A stretch of 64,000 nucleotides of DNA from Capsicum annuum (GCF_002878395.1 NW_025892772.1:294861-358860), one strand, 5' to 3'; shown: positions 23,398 through 35,330, numbered from the stretch's first letter. Translations and numbers: made by a program. The notes: generated by a model not told the origin, from the sequence alone.

Positions 23398-25038
23398 ACA
23401 CGTTTTAAGTGTTTAAAAAGAAGCATATAGAGGGGTATTTGGGTTATTATTCCACCAGTTTTAAGCCCCAAAACATAAAATAAAGTGACCCTAGAGGCTA
23501 AATTGCTTACTTTCTTCCAAATTCTCTCAAACCTACTCAAGAGTGAACCCTAGGGAATTTAATTTGAAGAGAAAATCTTCAAGAACAACCCATCATTGTT
23601 CATGAATTCAAGCTTCCAGGTATGTAAAGTGTTCATCCAAAGGTTTCCTTCCACCCTTGGAGTTCAAGAAACTCTTTTAAACTACAATATAATTGATTTT
23701 AGGATTCCATGTGGGATTTGAGTGTATTCATGATTATGATATTAATTGTGTTCTAATCCATGGTTTATTCCAAGTTTCATGTAAAATTATTTATCATGTG
23801 TGTAGTATCATGTGAATTTATGTTAAAAGCCCTTGATTTTTGAATTGGGATTTAAAATTATGATACCTAGATGTTATTTAATATCATGTTCATAGATTAT
23901 GTTCCTCAAGTGCTTGATAAATTGCTCATGTGAAATAAACGTGAAAATCATGACATACTAGTATATATGCAAGCTTATATCTTACAAGTGTTTGATAGAA
24001 TGCCTCTATGAATGAGTTGTGAGAAAGTAAACATTGTAATGTTTTTTAAGTTTATGTTATGCTTTACTTTTCATGCTAATGAGTCGGGGGTATTCAATAC
24101 CCAAAAATCTAGCTGTTTACCTAGATTTATAGTAGTTACAGAATAGTCTTAGTAGTGTCACGATTAGTAGTATTTAGTCGGTACAGAACTCAGTATATTT
24201 AGCCAGACAATATAACTCAGTAAACTGAGTCCAGTTCAGTAAGTTAACATAATTAGTAACAGTTCAGTCCAGTCTAGTATAGTTTATAAATCCGTTCAGG
24301 GTTTACTTAGTTGAGAGTAGGATTCAGCATCAAGTGAGCCTAGGGATGGGGAATCAACTGCCAGTAGAAGGTATGATCCTTAGAAGCAGTGCTTATATTC
24401 TCGAACTACGTAGCCAGTATAGGTTAAGACATTAACCTGCTAGTTGAGGGTTGATGAGGTGTTCTACCTGCTAGTGAGGGTACCACCATTCTCGTATAGA
24501 GCACCTACCAGATGAGGGTGACTCTTCATCTTAACTTTATTCTTGGCACGGTACTGACACCCTTCTATCTGGGGTTTCAGGTTTGACCCCAATCAGTTCA
24601 GAGAGGGCATGTCAGTCAAATGGTTATCTCCCACAGTTTTAGTTTCAGTCTCAGTATACAACACAGTTTAATTCTATAGAATCAGGACTTCCAGACATAG
24701 TCACCCAGCTCAGTATAGAACTTAGTTGAGTTCTACAAATTAGGACTATAAAAAAAGTCACCCAGCTATCAGTAATATAGTTATCAGTAAACTCAGATAT
24801 TAGTTATTCAGTTATCAGAACTCCGTATCTAGTGTGACTATGATCTCAGACAAAGTATATGTAGATATGTGCAAAGTATTGCTTAGTCAGTGTTTCATCA
24901 GTTTTAGTTATACACTCATTCAGTTATATTCAAGTTACTCATCCAGTTATTATTCATGAATATGAACCCATTCATTAAGCCTTACCTCACTTAGCATACC
25001 AGTACATTCAAAGTACTGATGCATATCTTTCTTTTATG

Positions 25039-25059
25039 CTATGATATTTTATATCGTAG
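25039..25059 (+). other. Conserved LTR hairpin, Del-D 5' LTR copy
   Basis: CTATGAT / ATCGTAG with loop ATTTTAT; one G-T pair. A weaker GCATA/TATGC stem lies just upstream (25021-25040). Confidence 0.55.
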
Positions 25060-25444
25060 GTTCAGATGCACAGGATCTTGACCGTACTTAGCAGCCCCGA
25101 TTATCATCCGCAGATTTAGTAGTGAGTCCTCAACTATTGAAGGCATACTTTTATTTTAGTTATCAGTTTATTAGTAGTTCAGTAATTGGAGTTAGTTGGG
25201 GACTTGTCCCATCAAGTCCACATTCAGACAGTTTAGTTAGAGGCTTTTCAGACTAGAGTATTTCAGGCAGATATTCTGTTCTCAGTATTTATTTATCAGT
25301 TGTGAACCTTATGGTGACTTCAACTTAATTTCCACTTTTATCTCAGTATTATTATCATTATTATTGGGTGATTATTTAGTGCTCACAAAAAATATCAGCC
25401 ATGGGTTAGCTTGTGGTCCTAAGGTTCAACAGAGTCCTAGGAAG

Positions 25445-25545
25445 TCTGAAAGCTGCGTCTAGTAGAATCTTATGCATGGTTGTATAGTGCGCCACACTTA
25501 TGGAAAAGAGGCTATGATGGATTTTTAGGAATAGTTTCCCTTCAT
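25445..25545 (+). promoter_or_regulatory. Conserved retrotransposon leader, Del-D copy
   Basis: CATGGTTGTATAGTGCGCC and ACACTTATGG at 25475-25503, preceded by GTCTAGTAGAATCTT and followed by GGATTTTTAGGAATAG (about 25519-25534). It is retained although the primer site before it is deleted. Confidence 0.6.
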
Positions 25546-25626
25546 TTAGTATTCATATCATGTGAGTGAGAATGAGCTCAAGTTACAGTCTCAGTCTAAA
25601 CCTTTTCTTACTTTCATTTATAGAAC

Positions 25627-26790
25627 ATGCCTCAGACAAAGAACAACGAAAGAAGAACAGGAAATTAACCAGCCCCTCAGCCCATTCAGGCAGATCCTCT
25701 GGATGAGCATGTCTCCTATGAGGAATTTAGGGATGCATTTACTTCCTTATACAATTTAGTGGCAGCCCAGAATGAACTCCTAACTATCGTTTCAGCCAAC
25801 CCAGTGGCCAATACTCCTGCAGCCAGAATTCAGGACTTTACTCGAATAAATCCTCAAGCTTTTACTTGGTCTAAGTTAGAGGAGGACCCATAAGAATTTC
25901 TTGATCAGGTGCAGAAAGTCATAAATATTATGGGAGTGATAGTTAGTGAGAGTATTGAGTTGTCCACATATTAGTTGCATGATATGGCTTACTCAAGGTT
26001 TAAGTAGTGGAAAGCAGAGAGGGCCTATAATGCAGGACCCATAGAAAAGGAAGAGTTTTCCACTTTTTTTTTGGATAGGTTCTTCCTACTAGAGTTGAGG
26101 GAAGTGAAGGTGTTGGATTTTATTAATCTTAAGCAGGGAAACATGACAGTGAAAGAGTATTGTCTCAACTTTACACATTTATCCAAATACCTTCCTCATG
26201 TGGTAGCCGATAGCAGATCCAAGATCAGTATGTTTTTATCGGTTGTGTCTAATAGTGTGGTCAAGAAGTGTAGGACAACAATGATGATTAAGGATATAGA
26301 TATATCTAAGCTTATGGTCTATGCTCAACAGATAGAGGAGGCTAAGAATAAGGATAAGGAGAGGAAAAGAAGAGAGCTAGAATAGGTAGCTTCATCTTCG
26401 CCCAACCTAAGTCAAAAGGTGGAACTCATTCTCAGTTCTACCCAAAATCCTCAGTTCTAGCTTTGTCCTCATCCAGTGCTCTAGTGCCAAAATTCAGAGA
26501 CAACAATAAAGATAGGGCACCAGGCACTAAACCTCAGGGTAGTGTTATTAGTACCCGAAAAAATCCTCTTTAACAAAAATATGGTAGAAACCACCAAGGT
26601 GTCTGCAGGGTTGGCAGTGATGTATGTTTTGGATATGGCAAGCCAAACCACAGGGTCAGAGATTATACTCATTCAGGTTCTCAAGGTCAGTATAATCATC
26701 TTTCAGGTCAGTTCGATCACCTGAATCAGTAGGGTACCGCTTTCACTACCACTAGTGGGCAGCGCCCAAATAGACTCTATGCTCATCAGT
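25627..26790 (+). pseudogene. Del-D gag (broken)
   Basis: ATG at 25627 gives MPQTKNNERRTGN and a single frame runs to 26385, broken only by stops that look like CAA-to-TAA or CAG-to-TAG (for example after TGN, in EEDP-stop-EF and in RFK-stop-W). The stretch 26071-26385 is open and holds RFFLLELREVKVLDFINLKQ and IKDIDISKLMVYAQQIEE. A frameshift follows, and a decayed zinc knuckle lies near 26620-26670 (CFGYGKPNHRVRDY, two cysteines replaced by tyrosine). Start chosen by match to Del-A and Del-B gag starts. Confidence 0.85.
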
Positions 26791-26814
26791 CCCCATAAGA
26801 TCAGAAAATTTCTC

Positions 26815-27340
26815 CTAATGTGGTAATTAGTGCATTACAAGTTTATCATTTACATGTTTATGCTTTTCTAGATCCAGGAGCTTCCTTGTCCTTTGTAACT
26901 CCTTATATAGATGTTAACTTCGAAGTCATTCCTGAAATCATAGAAGAGCCTTTCTCAGTAACTGTCCCAGTGGGTAAATCTATCATAGCCTATTGGGTAT
27001 ACATGAACTATACGGTTATGGTATCTCAGAAAGTCACTTCAGTAGACTTAATAGAATTAGAGATGACAGATTTTGATGTCATTCTCAGCATGGATTGGCT
27101 TCTTTAATGTTATGCTTTAGTTGACTATAGAAACAGCCTTGTACACTTTCAGTTTTTGAATGAAACTATCCTTGAGTGGAGGGGTAGTACTTCAACACTT
27201 AGGAGTCAACTTATTTCTTACCTTAGGTCGAGAAAAATAATATCTAAGGTATGTATCTATCATCTTGTTCGATTTTAATACTATAGTTTAGAGACCCTTA
27301 ATCTTGATTTAGTATCAGTAGCATGTGAATTTCCTGATGT
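26815..27340 (+). pseudogene. Del-D protease and linker (broken)
   Basis: Open stretch 26820-27107 reads VYAFLDPGASLSFVTPYI, with the active-site D-P-G-A intact, and ends DFDVILSMDWLL. Further on come ILEWRGSTSTLRSQLISYL and VCIYHLV, the usual protease-RT linker. A stop at 27105 and others break the frame. Confidence 0.85.
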
Positions 27341-28160
27341 ATTTCTCAAAGATCTTCCTAGAGTTCCTCCCGAAAAGAAAATTGACTTCGAAATCAACCT
27401 TCTTCCAAATACTCAGCCCATCTCTATCCCGCCATACAGAATGGCACCTGCAAAACTCAAAGAGTTAAAAGAATAGCTAAAGAAACTCTTAGATAAGGGA
27501 TTCATCAGACCCAGTGTTTCCCGATCGGGCGCACTAGTTCGATTCATGCATAAAAAATGGTTCTCTCATGATGTAAATAGACTATAGTAAGCTAAATAAA
27601 TTCACCGTCAAGAACAAGTATCCACTTCCCAGAATCAATGACATGTTTAACCAACTTCAGGGTGCCAGTTACTTTTCTAAGATAGACCTCAGATCAGGCT
27701 ATCATCAGCTAAGAGTCAGAGCATGTGACATTCTGAAGATAGCTTTCAGAACTCGATATGGTCTCTTTGAATTCGTTGTCATGTCATTTGGTCTTACATA
27801 TGCCCCAGAAACTTTCATGGACTTGATGAACCAGGTGTTCAAGCAGTACTTGGACATGTTCGTCATAGTTTTCATTAATTACATTCTTGTCTACTTTTGT
27901 AGTGAACATGATCATGCAGTCTATCTCAGAATAGTGCTACAGACCCTTAGAGCCCATCAGCTATTCGCCAAAATTCAGTAAATGCAAAGTTTGGTTAAGG
28001 TCAGTAACTTTCCTTGGCCATATAATTTTTGGTGATGGTATTAGAGTAGATCCTCAAAAGACTGAAGTAGTTAGAAACTAGTCCAGACCCATCTCTCCAT
28101 CAGGTATCAGGAGTTTCTTGGGTTTTGCTAGTTATTACTGATGGTCTTTTGAGGGATTCT
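27341..28160 (+). pseudogene. Del-D reverse transcriptase (broken, catalytic box mutated)
   Basis: [20 protein letters not shown] (about 27391-27450) opens the domain. A frameshift at about 27550 precedes the open stretch 27643-27981 with [15 protein letters not shown] and [20 protein letters not shown]. The catalytic FIDDILVYS box reads FINYILVYF (27871-27897), so both aspartates are replaced. The C-terminal thumb (SFLGFASYY) is at about 28110. Confidence 0.85.
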
Positions 28161-28700
28161 CATTAATTACATCTCACAATTCCAGATTGACTCAGAACAA
28201 AGTTAAATTCCAGTGGTCATATTTTTGTGAGAAGATTTTTCAGGAGTTAAAGACTCGACTCACTACAACCCTAGTTTTGACTCTACCAAATGGTTCAGAT
28301 GGGTTTGTGGTATATTGTGATGCTTCAAGAGTTGGTTTGGGGTGTGTTTTAATGTAGAGAGGTAAGGTCATAGTCTATACCGCTAGACAACATAAGCCCT
28401 ATGAAAAGAATTACCCCGCTCATGATCTTGAGTTAGCAGCTGTGGTGTTTCCTTTAAAGATTTGAAGGTATTATTTGTATGGGGTATATGTGGATATGTT
28501 CATAGACTACAAGAGCCTCCAGTACATGTTTTCTCAAAAAGATCTGAACCTACGTCAGAGGATGTAGTTAGAGTTGTTGAAAGACTATGACATTAGCATT
28601 CTGTACTATCTAGGCTAGGCCAATATAGTGGCTGATGCTCTCAGTAGGATGTCTATAGGTAGTGTTTCTACCGTAGAGGATAATAATAAGAAGTTAGTTC
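28161..28700 (+). pseudogene. Del-D RNase H (broken)
   Basis: Reads VVYCDASRVGLGCVL (about 28307-28350), [17 protein letters not shown] (about 28410-28460) and, in place of the usual [18 protein letters not shown] near 28500. Stops include a W codon changed to TGA or TAG. Confidence 0.75.
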
Positions 28701-30237
28701 TAGAAGTTCATCAGCTTGCCTGACTAGGTGTTTGCTTAGTCGATTTAGTAGAGGAAAGTGTGTGGGTGTAGAGCAGTTTAGAATCATCTCTGGTTTCCAA
28801 AGTAAAAGAAAAGCAGGATCCCAGCTTAGTCAAGTTGAAAGAGTCAGTCAGAGAAAAGAAAGTAGAGATTTTCTTCCAAGTGGGAGATGGTGTGTTGCGT
28901 TGCTAGGGTCGGTTATACGTGCCAGGTTTATATGGCTTGAGGCAATGAATTCTTGCAGAAGCGCATGGTGCGCGTTACTCTATTCATCCAGGGGCCACAA
29001 AGATGTACGACATCTTGTGAGGGATCTACTGGTGGAGTGGGATGAAGAGAGACATTGCAGAGTTTTTAACTAAGGGCTTGATATGTCACTAGGTTAAGAT
29101 TGAGCACCAGAAACTAATGGTTCTATGAAAAAGTTCAGTATTCCAATGAGGAAGTAGGAGCAAGTGAACATGGACTTTGTGATGGGTTTGCCTCATACTC
29201 ATTATTAGTATGATTCCATTTAGGTCATTGTGGATAGGATGACTAAATCAGCTTATTTCCTACCAGTTCATACCTCTTATTCAACTGAGGATTATGTTAA
29301 GCTCTATGTTAGAGAGTTGGTCCAATTTCACAGAGTTCTTTTGTCCATCATCTCAGATAGAGGTACACCATTCACCTCTAATTTTCGGAAAACCTTCCAA
29401 AAGAGTCTAGTTACCCAATTCAGTATAGCCTTCCACCCTTAGACAAATGGTAAAACAGAGAGGACCATTAAGACTTTGGAAGTTATGTTAAGGGCGTGTG
29501 CCATTGACTTTAAGGGTAGTTTAGATGACCACTTGCCCTTTATTGAATTCGTATACAACAATAGTTACCATTCCTGCATTCAGATGGCTCTGTTTGAGTC
29601 GCTCTATGAGAGAAAATGTAGATCTTCTATTAGTTGGTTTGAAGTGGGTGACGCCACAGTGATAGGGCCTGACTTGATATTTAATACCTTAGAAGAAGTT
29701 TAGTTGATCAGGAAAAGGCTTAAGACAGCTCAGAGCCAATAGAAATCATATGCAGATGTGAGAAGAAAGGATCTTGATTATGAGATTAGAGACTTTATAT
29801 TTGAGAATCTCTCCTATGAAGAGAGTGAAAAGGTTTGGAAAGAACGATAAGCTCAGTCCCTAGTATGTCGATCCTTACCAAATTCTCAGCCATTTCGGAA
29901 AGGTAGCTTACGAGCTTGAGTTGCCTTCTGATTTAGCTTTATTATATCCAGTGTTTCATGTCTCCTTTCTCAAGAAATGCATAGGTAACCCAGAAGTTGT
30001 AGTCCCTATAGAGGGTGTAGATGTTAATAACAGTCTCTCTTACGAAGAGGTTCCAGTTGAAATCCTTGACTATCACATTTCCAGACTGAGGATTAAAGAA
30101 GTCCTTTTAGTCAATGTTCTTTGGTGGAATTAGTTCGTTGAGGGAGCTACTTGGGAAGCTAAAGTAGATATGCGGACCAAGTATCCTCACCTCTTTACCA
30201 CAAACTCAGACTCAGTTCAACGTACCAGTTTTCCTTG
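28701..30237 (+). pseudogene. Del-D integrase and chromodomain (broken)
   Basis: The zinc region is decayed (about 28930-29090, IHPGATKMYDIL). The core follows in open pieces: 29230-29442 with MDRMTKSAYFLPVHTSYSTE and SIISDRGTPFTSNF, then 29476-29703. NGKTERTIKTLE (about 29446-29480) keeps the catalytic E. 29921-30133 reads ALLYPVFHVSFLKKCIG and YEEVPVEILDYHISRL; after a TAG, FVEGATWEAKVDM completes the chromodomain. It ends near 30237. The open stretch 28732-29073 is in another frame and is not the protein. Confidence 0.8.
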
Positions 30238-30493
30238 AATTTACTCAGTTCCATACTCAGATTACCTTTACAACTCTGTATCGATTCAATTGCATAGCTT
30301 CATGAGACAGCTCAGTTATATGACATGTTTTCAGAACTCAGTCATTCTTCAGTTGTCCATATCAGTATGATAACTCAGTATATCAGTACTTTCAGTCATG
30401 TAATCATGCTTCAGTTATGCGTGTTTAGTATATATAAATTCAGCGTAATAGTATTCTCAGCTTAGACAAATCTTATTTGAGGACGAATGTTCT

Positions 30494-30507
30494 CAAGGGG
30501 GAGATAT
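30494..30507 (+). other. Del-D polypurine tract
   Basis: CAAGGGGGAGATAT directly precedes the 3' LTR start TGTAAGACCC. It is preceded by GAGGACGAATGTTCT, the usual sequence before chromoviral 3' LTRs. Confidence 0.8.
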
Positions 30508-31569
30508 TGTAAGACCCTACAAAATTCTAACTTAACTCAGTCTGTTAAATCTTGAAAAGAGGTCCCATACTTAGAAAACTTTTAGCTAAGTGTTTATACT
30601 TAGGAGTATTTTAGCCTTCGTAAGTTGGTGATCTTATTTCACGACCCTAAGGACCTTATAGTATCAAATTTTAGGTTTATTCATGATCAGGAATGTCAGT
30701 TGGTCACTTCGGGTGAGTTTCATATTTTTTGAACATCATTTGAGGAAAGTTTGGAAATCAAAAGTAGTGGATCAACGCGATATCAATGTGTCAAATTGCC
30801 TATAGCGTCGATAAATATTTTCCTCATCTCCCAGTGCCAAATTCTAGTGAGTCAAGGTGAACTCGATGCATTGAGTCGCCCATCGCGACGACGGTTTACT
30901 TTTCCCCAGCTTTCAATGTAATTCCAATGAACCAACGTGAACTTAATACGGCGCGTTGGTCATCGCATTGATGCCATTAATGTAGTGCATCGGTCTGCGC
31001 ATCACTGGACATGTTTTCAGTCATTAAAAAGCCGCGTTCAAAGGGGTATTTGAGTCATTATCCCACCCATTTTCAGCCAAAAAACATGAAATCAAAAGAC
31101 CCTAGAGGCTAAATTTCTCACTTTGTTCAAATCTCTCAAAGCAACTCAAGAAAAACCCCAGGGCTTTTAATTTCAAGAGCAAATCTTCAAGAATAGCCCA
31201 TTAGTCTTTATGAATTCAAGCATCCAAGTATGTGAAGTGTTCTTCCAAGGGTTTCCTTCCACCCTTGGAGTTCAGGAAACTCTTTTAAACTACAAGATAA
31301 TTGATTTGTGGAATTCCATGTGGAATTTGAGTGTATTCATGATTATGATGTTAATTGTATTCTAATCCATGGTTTATTCCAAGTTGATTGTGAAATTATT
31401 TATCATGTGTGTAGTATCATGTGAATTGATCTTAAAAGCGCTTGATTTTTGAATAGGGATTTGAAATTATGATGCCTACATGTTTTTTAGTATCATGTTC
31501 ATAGATTATGTTCCCAAAGTTCTTGATAAATCATTCATGTAACCTGAATGTGAAAATCATAAAATACTA
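30508..31569 (+). repeat. Del-D 3' LTR, first part
   Basis: Matches 22898-23960 of the 5' LTR, including the CpG-rich palindrome zone (about 30769-31010). It stops at ATACTA, where Del-E begins, and resumes at 40415. Confidence 0.85.
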
Positions 31570-32507
31570 AAGGAGGTGCGGAAGATTACTCAGGTGATGC
31601 ATGTATCTGAGGAACATAGTGTGGAGTTCACTGCGTATAGGTGGAAAGACCTTGCTTATGACTGGATTGTTGCTTGAAGGAAAGGTAGAGGTAAGGGAGC
31701 TGTCCCTACAACTTGGCAAGAGTTTAAGATGCATTCCTGGATAAGTTTTTCCTTTTGGAGATGAGGGAGGCGAAGGTGGAAGAGTTTATTAACCTGCGAC
31801 AGTGCTCTATGACTGTTAGGGAGTACTGTCAAAAGTTCAATCAGTTGGCCAAGTATGCTCCTGACTTAGTGGCTGATAATCGGGCTAGTATGAGTAAGTT
31901 TGTGACTGGAGTGTCTAGTTATATAGTTAAGGAGTATAGGTCTACTATGATGAATAGTGAGATGAATCTTTCTAGGATGATAACTCATGCCCAACAGATT
32001 GAGGCAGACAAGATTAAGGAGAGAGATAGAATGAGATGGAATAAGAGAGCTAGGTCTGATCAGCACGAATAGGGTCAGACTAGATCATAGGGAGGGAGTC
32101 GCCCTCAGTATCAGGATCGTTCGTCTATGCCAGCACCATCATCAGCTAGTGCTTCCATGTCTAGAGGTAGGCAGGAGCAAGGTAGCAGGTCATATGCATC
32201 TAGGTCCCAGTACAGTGCTGGCAGTAAGCCAAATCATCCCCTATATCCTAAGTGTGGTAGGGCTCATTTAGGTAAGTGTTGGGGTGAGAAGAGGGGTTGT
32301 TTACGGTGTGGTGACATGGGTCACAGAGTTAGAGATTTTCCACAGGATGGACAAAGGCGTCGTGACTATCGCCCTCAGACCCAGACTCAGACTGTTAGTG
32401 CTCCAGTTCCAAGGACTCGCCCAGCCTCAGCTCAGGGCGCCTCTTCTAGCAATGCTGGCGGGCAGCGCCAAAATAGATTCTATGCTTTACCATCCCGCCA
32501 GGAATAG
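31570..32507 (+). pseudogene. Del-E gag, 5'-truncated (broken)
   Basis: Starts in mid-gag with EVRKITQVMHVSEEHSVEFT. A TGG-to-TGA stop is at 31675-31677 and a single-base loss near 31728 shifts the frame into the open stretch 31755-32072 (MTVREYCQKFNQLAKYAPDL). 32127-32507 is Ser/Arg/Gln-rich and carries the zinc-binding segment: CGRAHLGKCW, then CLRCGDMGHRVRDF, a CCHC knuckle with F for the last C. The first 130 or so residues of a normal gag are missing. Confidence 0.85.
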
Positions 32508-33030
32508 GAGGACTCTCCCGATGTTGTTACTGGTATGCTTCATATATTTCAGTTTGATGTGTATGCTTTGTTGGATCCTGGATCCAATTTCTCATATGTT
32601 ACACCTTTGATTGCTGTGAATTTTGAAATGAGTCCTGAGATTATTCCTGAGCCTATCCTAGTTTTTATCCCAGTAGGTGATTCGATTGTTGCCCAAAAAG
32701 TGTATAAAAATTGTCCTTTTACGGTTCTTCATAGAGTCTTGTCGACTAATTTGATTGAGTTAGACATGGTAGATTTTGATGTGATTTTGGGTATGGACTG
32801 GCTGTATTCTTCTTATGCCTCTATTGATTTTCAGACCCGAGTGGTCAAGTTTCAGTTTTCGGGTGCATCCGTGTTTGAGTGGTCTAGGAATTCTGTGCTA
32901 CCTAAGAGTCATTTTATCTCGTACCTCAAAGCTAGAAAGCTTATTTCCAAGGGGTGTATTTACCATTTGGTTAGAGTCAAAGACACTAAGTCTGAGACTC
33001 CAACTCTCCAATCTGTTAATGTCATCATTT
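32508..33030 (+). pseudogene. Del-E protease (nearly intact)
   Basis: Open from 32535 to 33032 (165 codons). VYALLDPGSNFSYVTPLI has the D-P-G active site (D codon about 32574). LIELDMVDFDVILGMDWL closes the fold, and SYLKARKLISKGCIYHLVRV links to RT. It is the best preserved protease here, although flanked by stops. Confidence 0.9.
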
Positions 33031-33463
33031 AGTTTTCTGATGCATTTTTGGATGATCTCCCAGGGATACCTCTTGATAGAGAGATAGAGTTTGGGATTGA
33101 TCATCTTCCCAATACTCAGCCCATTTCTATTTCTCCTTACTGTATGGCCCCTACAAAACTTAAGGAGTTGAAAGAGCAACTCAAAGATCTACTAGATAAG
33201 GGTTTCATAAGGCCCAGTGTTTCTCCTTGAGGTGCTCCTGTGTTGTTTGTAAGAAAGAAAGATGGTTCTTTGCGTATGTGCATTGATTACCACCAACTGA
33301 ATAAAGTCACCGTAAAAAATAAGTACCCCCTTTGAATAGATGATTTGTTTGACCAGTTGTAAGGTGCAAGTTATTTCGCAAAGATAGACCTTCATTCCGG
33401 CTATCATCAACTCAAAGTGAGGGAGTGTGACATCCCAAAAAATGCTTTTCGAACTTGTTATGG
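33031..33463 (+). pseudogene. Del-E reverse transcriptase, N-terminal half (interrupted)
   Basis: [52 protein letters not shown] and [19 protein letters not shown] follow in order. Stops are at W, R and Q codon positions (for example after SVSP and after NKYPL). The gene is cut at TTATGG (33463) by solo-2 and continues at 34959 in the same frame. Confidence 0.85.
33459..33463. repeat. Target site duplication of solo-2 (TATGG, left copy)
   Basis: TATGG at 33459-33463 is repeated exactly at 34959-34963. Removing one copy and solo-2 restores the coding order of RT. Confidence 0.9.
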
Positions 33464-34958
33464 TGATGATAGGCGAAATTACGCGCCTATATCAATATAT
33501 TTTGCCCATATTTTAGCCTAGTTTCGAGAACTAATTATCTATTTCGTACACTTTTAGTCCTTTTTCCTGTAAATGAGCTAACAAATGTGATTAGGAAAGT
33601 TTCAGGTATAAATGATGCAAAATACAGCAATTTATGGCTTACTTGACGCAAAAGAAAGCTCACAAACGAGATGGAAAGGAGCTGGACGCATAAAGGACTA
33701 AATCTGCTGCATGGAAAATCTGTCCCGGGCTAAAACAGCATTTCTGAAGACTTTGGGACTTACAGACACAAAGCTGGATTTTTGCCATAATACATTAACC
33801 TAGTGCAATTAGGTTATGTGTTTCATCATTCTATTTGGATTATAATTTTGTAACCTTACCCTAGTACAATTGGGTCAAGGATTTCATTAGTATATTAGGA
33901 TTTGGTTATTTATTTTATTAGTTTAGTAGGAGTAGGATAGGAGTATTATAAATACCCTATCATGTTAGAGATTTTGAAGAAGGGGGGGGAGACATTCTGA
34001 CAATTCATTCATCTCCTTACAATTAAGACATCTTCCTACAACCCATTCTCAATTCTTCATTCTTCTACTCTTAAATTCCACAACAAGAGAATCGTTACTT
34101 GCTACGGAATCACTAAAACCACACGCCAAACACCTACTATTCACGCCATCCACCATGCAAAACGTGATATCCTTCGCATTCATGGGTAACTAAATCTCTT
34201 AGTTGGGGTTATGGAAGCCGAATGAGTTACTATCTATAGCTATGAGTTTGTGAGTTCAAGACAAGTATATTGCTTATATCATTATTCTCTTCATCTTAAA
34301 TCTACATTCTTTGCGGTTCAAACACAAGAACACGCCATTCTAACATCTAACCTGTTCGAGAGAAAGGTTATTTGTCTAGAAAAGAAGACGCATAGACCAA
34401 CGCCAGTCTAACATCTGACTTGTTCGAGAGAAAAGTTATTTGTCTGGAAAAGAGATAATGTCAAGGTAGTAGGACACCCTTTCCTATTAAAAAGCTAGTG
34501 CCGTACCTGGACTAACTTCTTGGAGAATTCGTACCGTTAGTCACGCTTTAAGCTCGAGAGAGTTAAAGTGAAATAGTCCTTGTTTAGGTCGAGAGACGCT
34601 TGGATTTACCATCGACTACAATTCTCTATAAGCAATTACATGTCAAGACTCTACACACTCATAGCCAATAGAGACGTATACCTCAGAAGGTGGACATAAC
34701 CCCAACGCCTCAATTCTCATTGTTTACAACACACGTGACAATCTCTCTTTATTTTGCTATTTTCAGTTCTTACATTCTTGTTTTGGTTACATACTACAAT
34801 CCCCCCTTTTCTACGAGACTTGCACTAAAAGTCTAGTAATTTCTCTTGCTTGTTGGCCAAGCTATTCTCTGTGGGATCGATACCCAACCCAGGTTGGGTT
34901 CTATATTTGCTAACGACCGCTTTACACTCCCACGAGAGCTGTAGATTGAGCGTTATCA
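33464..34958 (+). mobile_element. Solo-2: solo LTR, possibly Athila/Tat-type
   Basis: A 1495-base single LTR starting TGATGATAGGCG and ending GAGCGTTATCA, bounded by a perfect 5-bp duplication. It includes a TATAAATA box at 33947-33954. Near its end it has CTGTGGGATCGATACCCAAC (about 34870), resembling the U5 tail of Athila/Tat-type elements. No coding region. The orientation (plus) is taken from the TATA box and this tail. Confidence 0.85.
33947..33954 (+). promoter_or_regulatory. TATA box of solo-2
   Basis: TATAAATA in the middle of the LTR, with a GA-rich stretch about 30 bases downstream where transcription would be expected to begin. Confidence 0.55.
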
Positions 34959-35330
34959 TATGGCCATTTTGAATTTCTTGTTATGTCTTTCGGGTTAACT
35001 AATGCCCCAGTAACTTTCATGGACCTCATGAATCGAGTGTTCAGACCATATCGGGATATGTTTGTCATAGTGTTCATTGATGATATTCTGGTGTACTCCC
35101 GTAGTGAGAATGAACATTCTGATCATCTCCAAACTGCCTTGCAAACCCCTAAAGATCACAAGTTGTTTGCCAAGTTCAGTAAGCGTGAGTTTTGGCTAAG
35201 GTCAGTTTCTTTTTTGGGTCATATCATTTCTTTCGAGGGTATTATAGTTGATCCCTAAAAGATCAAAGCTGTTAGAAATTGGCCTAGACCTATTTGTCCG
35301 ACTGATATCCAAAGTGTCTTGGGTTTAGCT
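34959..35330 (+). pseudogene. Del-E reverse transcriptase, C-terminal half
   Basis: [20 protein letters not shown] continues the frame broken at 33463. The catalytic FIDDILVYS box is intact (35073-35099). [20 protein letters not shown] and GHIISFEGI follow, with a stop (CAA to TAA) after VDP. The RT body is the least damaged in the window. Confidence 0.9.

Larger units (their letters stand above)
22898..25420 (+). repeat. Del-D 5' LTR (3' end deleted)
   Basis: Aligns with the 3' LTR (30508-31569 plus 40415-41966). It ends prematurely at TTGTGGTCCT (25411-25420): the last 65 bases or so and the primer site are missing and leader sequence follows directly. The remaining 2523 bases agree with a full length near 2600. 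Confidence 0.85.

Noticed and set aside
28732..29073. 113-codon open stretch on the plus strand
   Set aside because: It is out of frame with the Del-D integrase, whose zinc-region motif (IHPGATK) is readable in another frame over the same bases.
32898..33410. Antisense open stretches over the Del-E protease-RT region
   Set aside because: They mirror conserved sense coding sequence and have no motif of their own.
18121..35330. Endogenous pararetrovirus as the source of RT and RNase H
   Set aside because: Domain order with integrase and chromodomain, LTRs and target duplications identify Ty3/gypsy. No movement or coat protein signature was seen.
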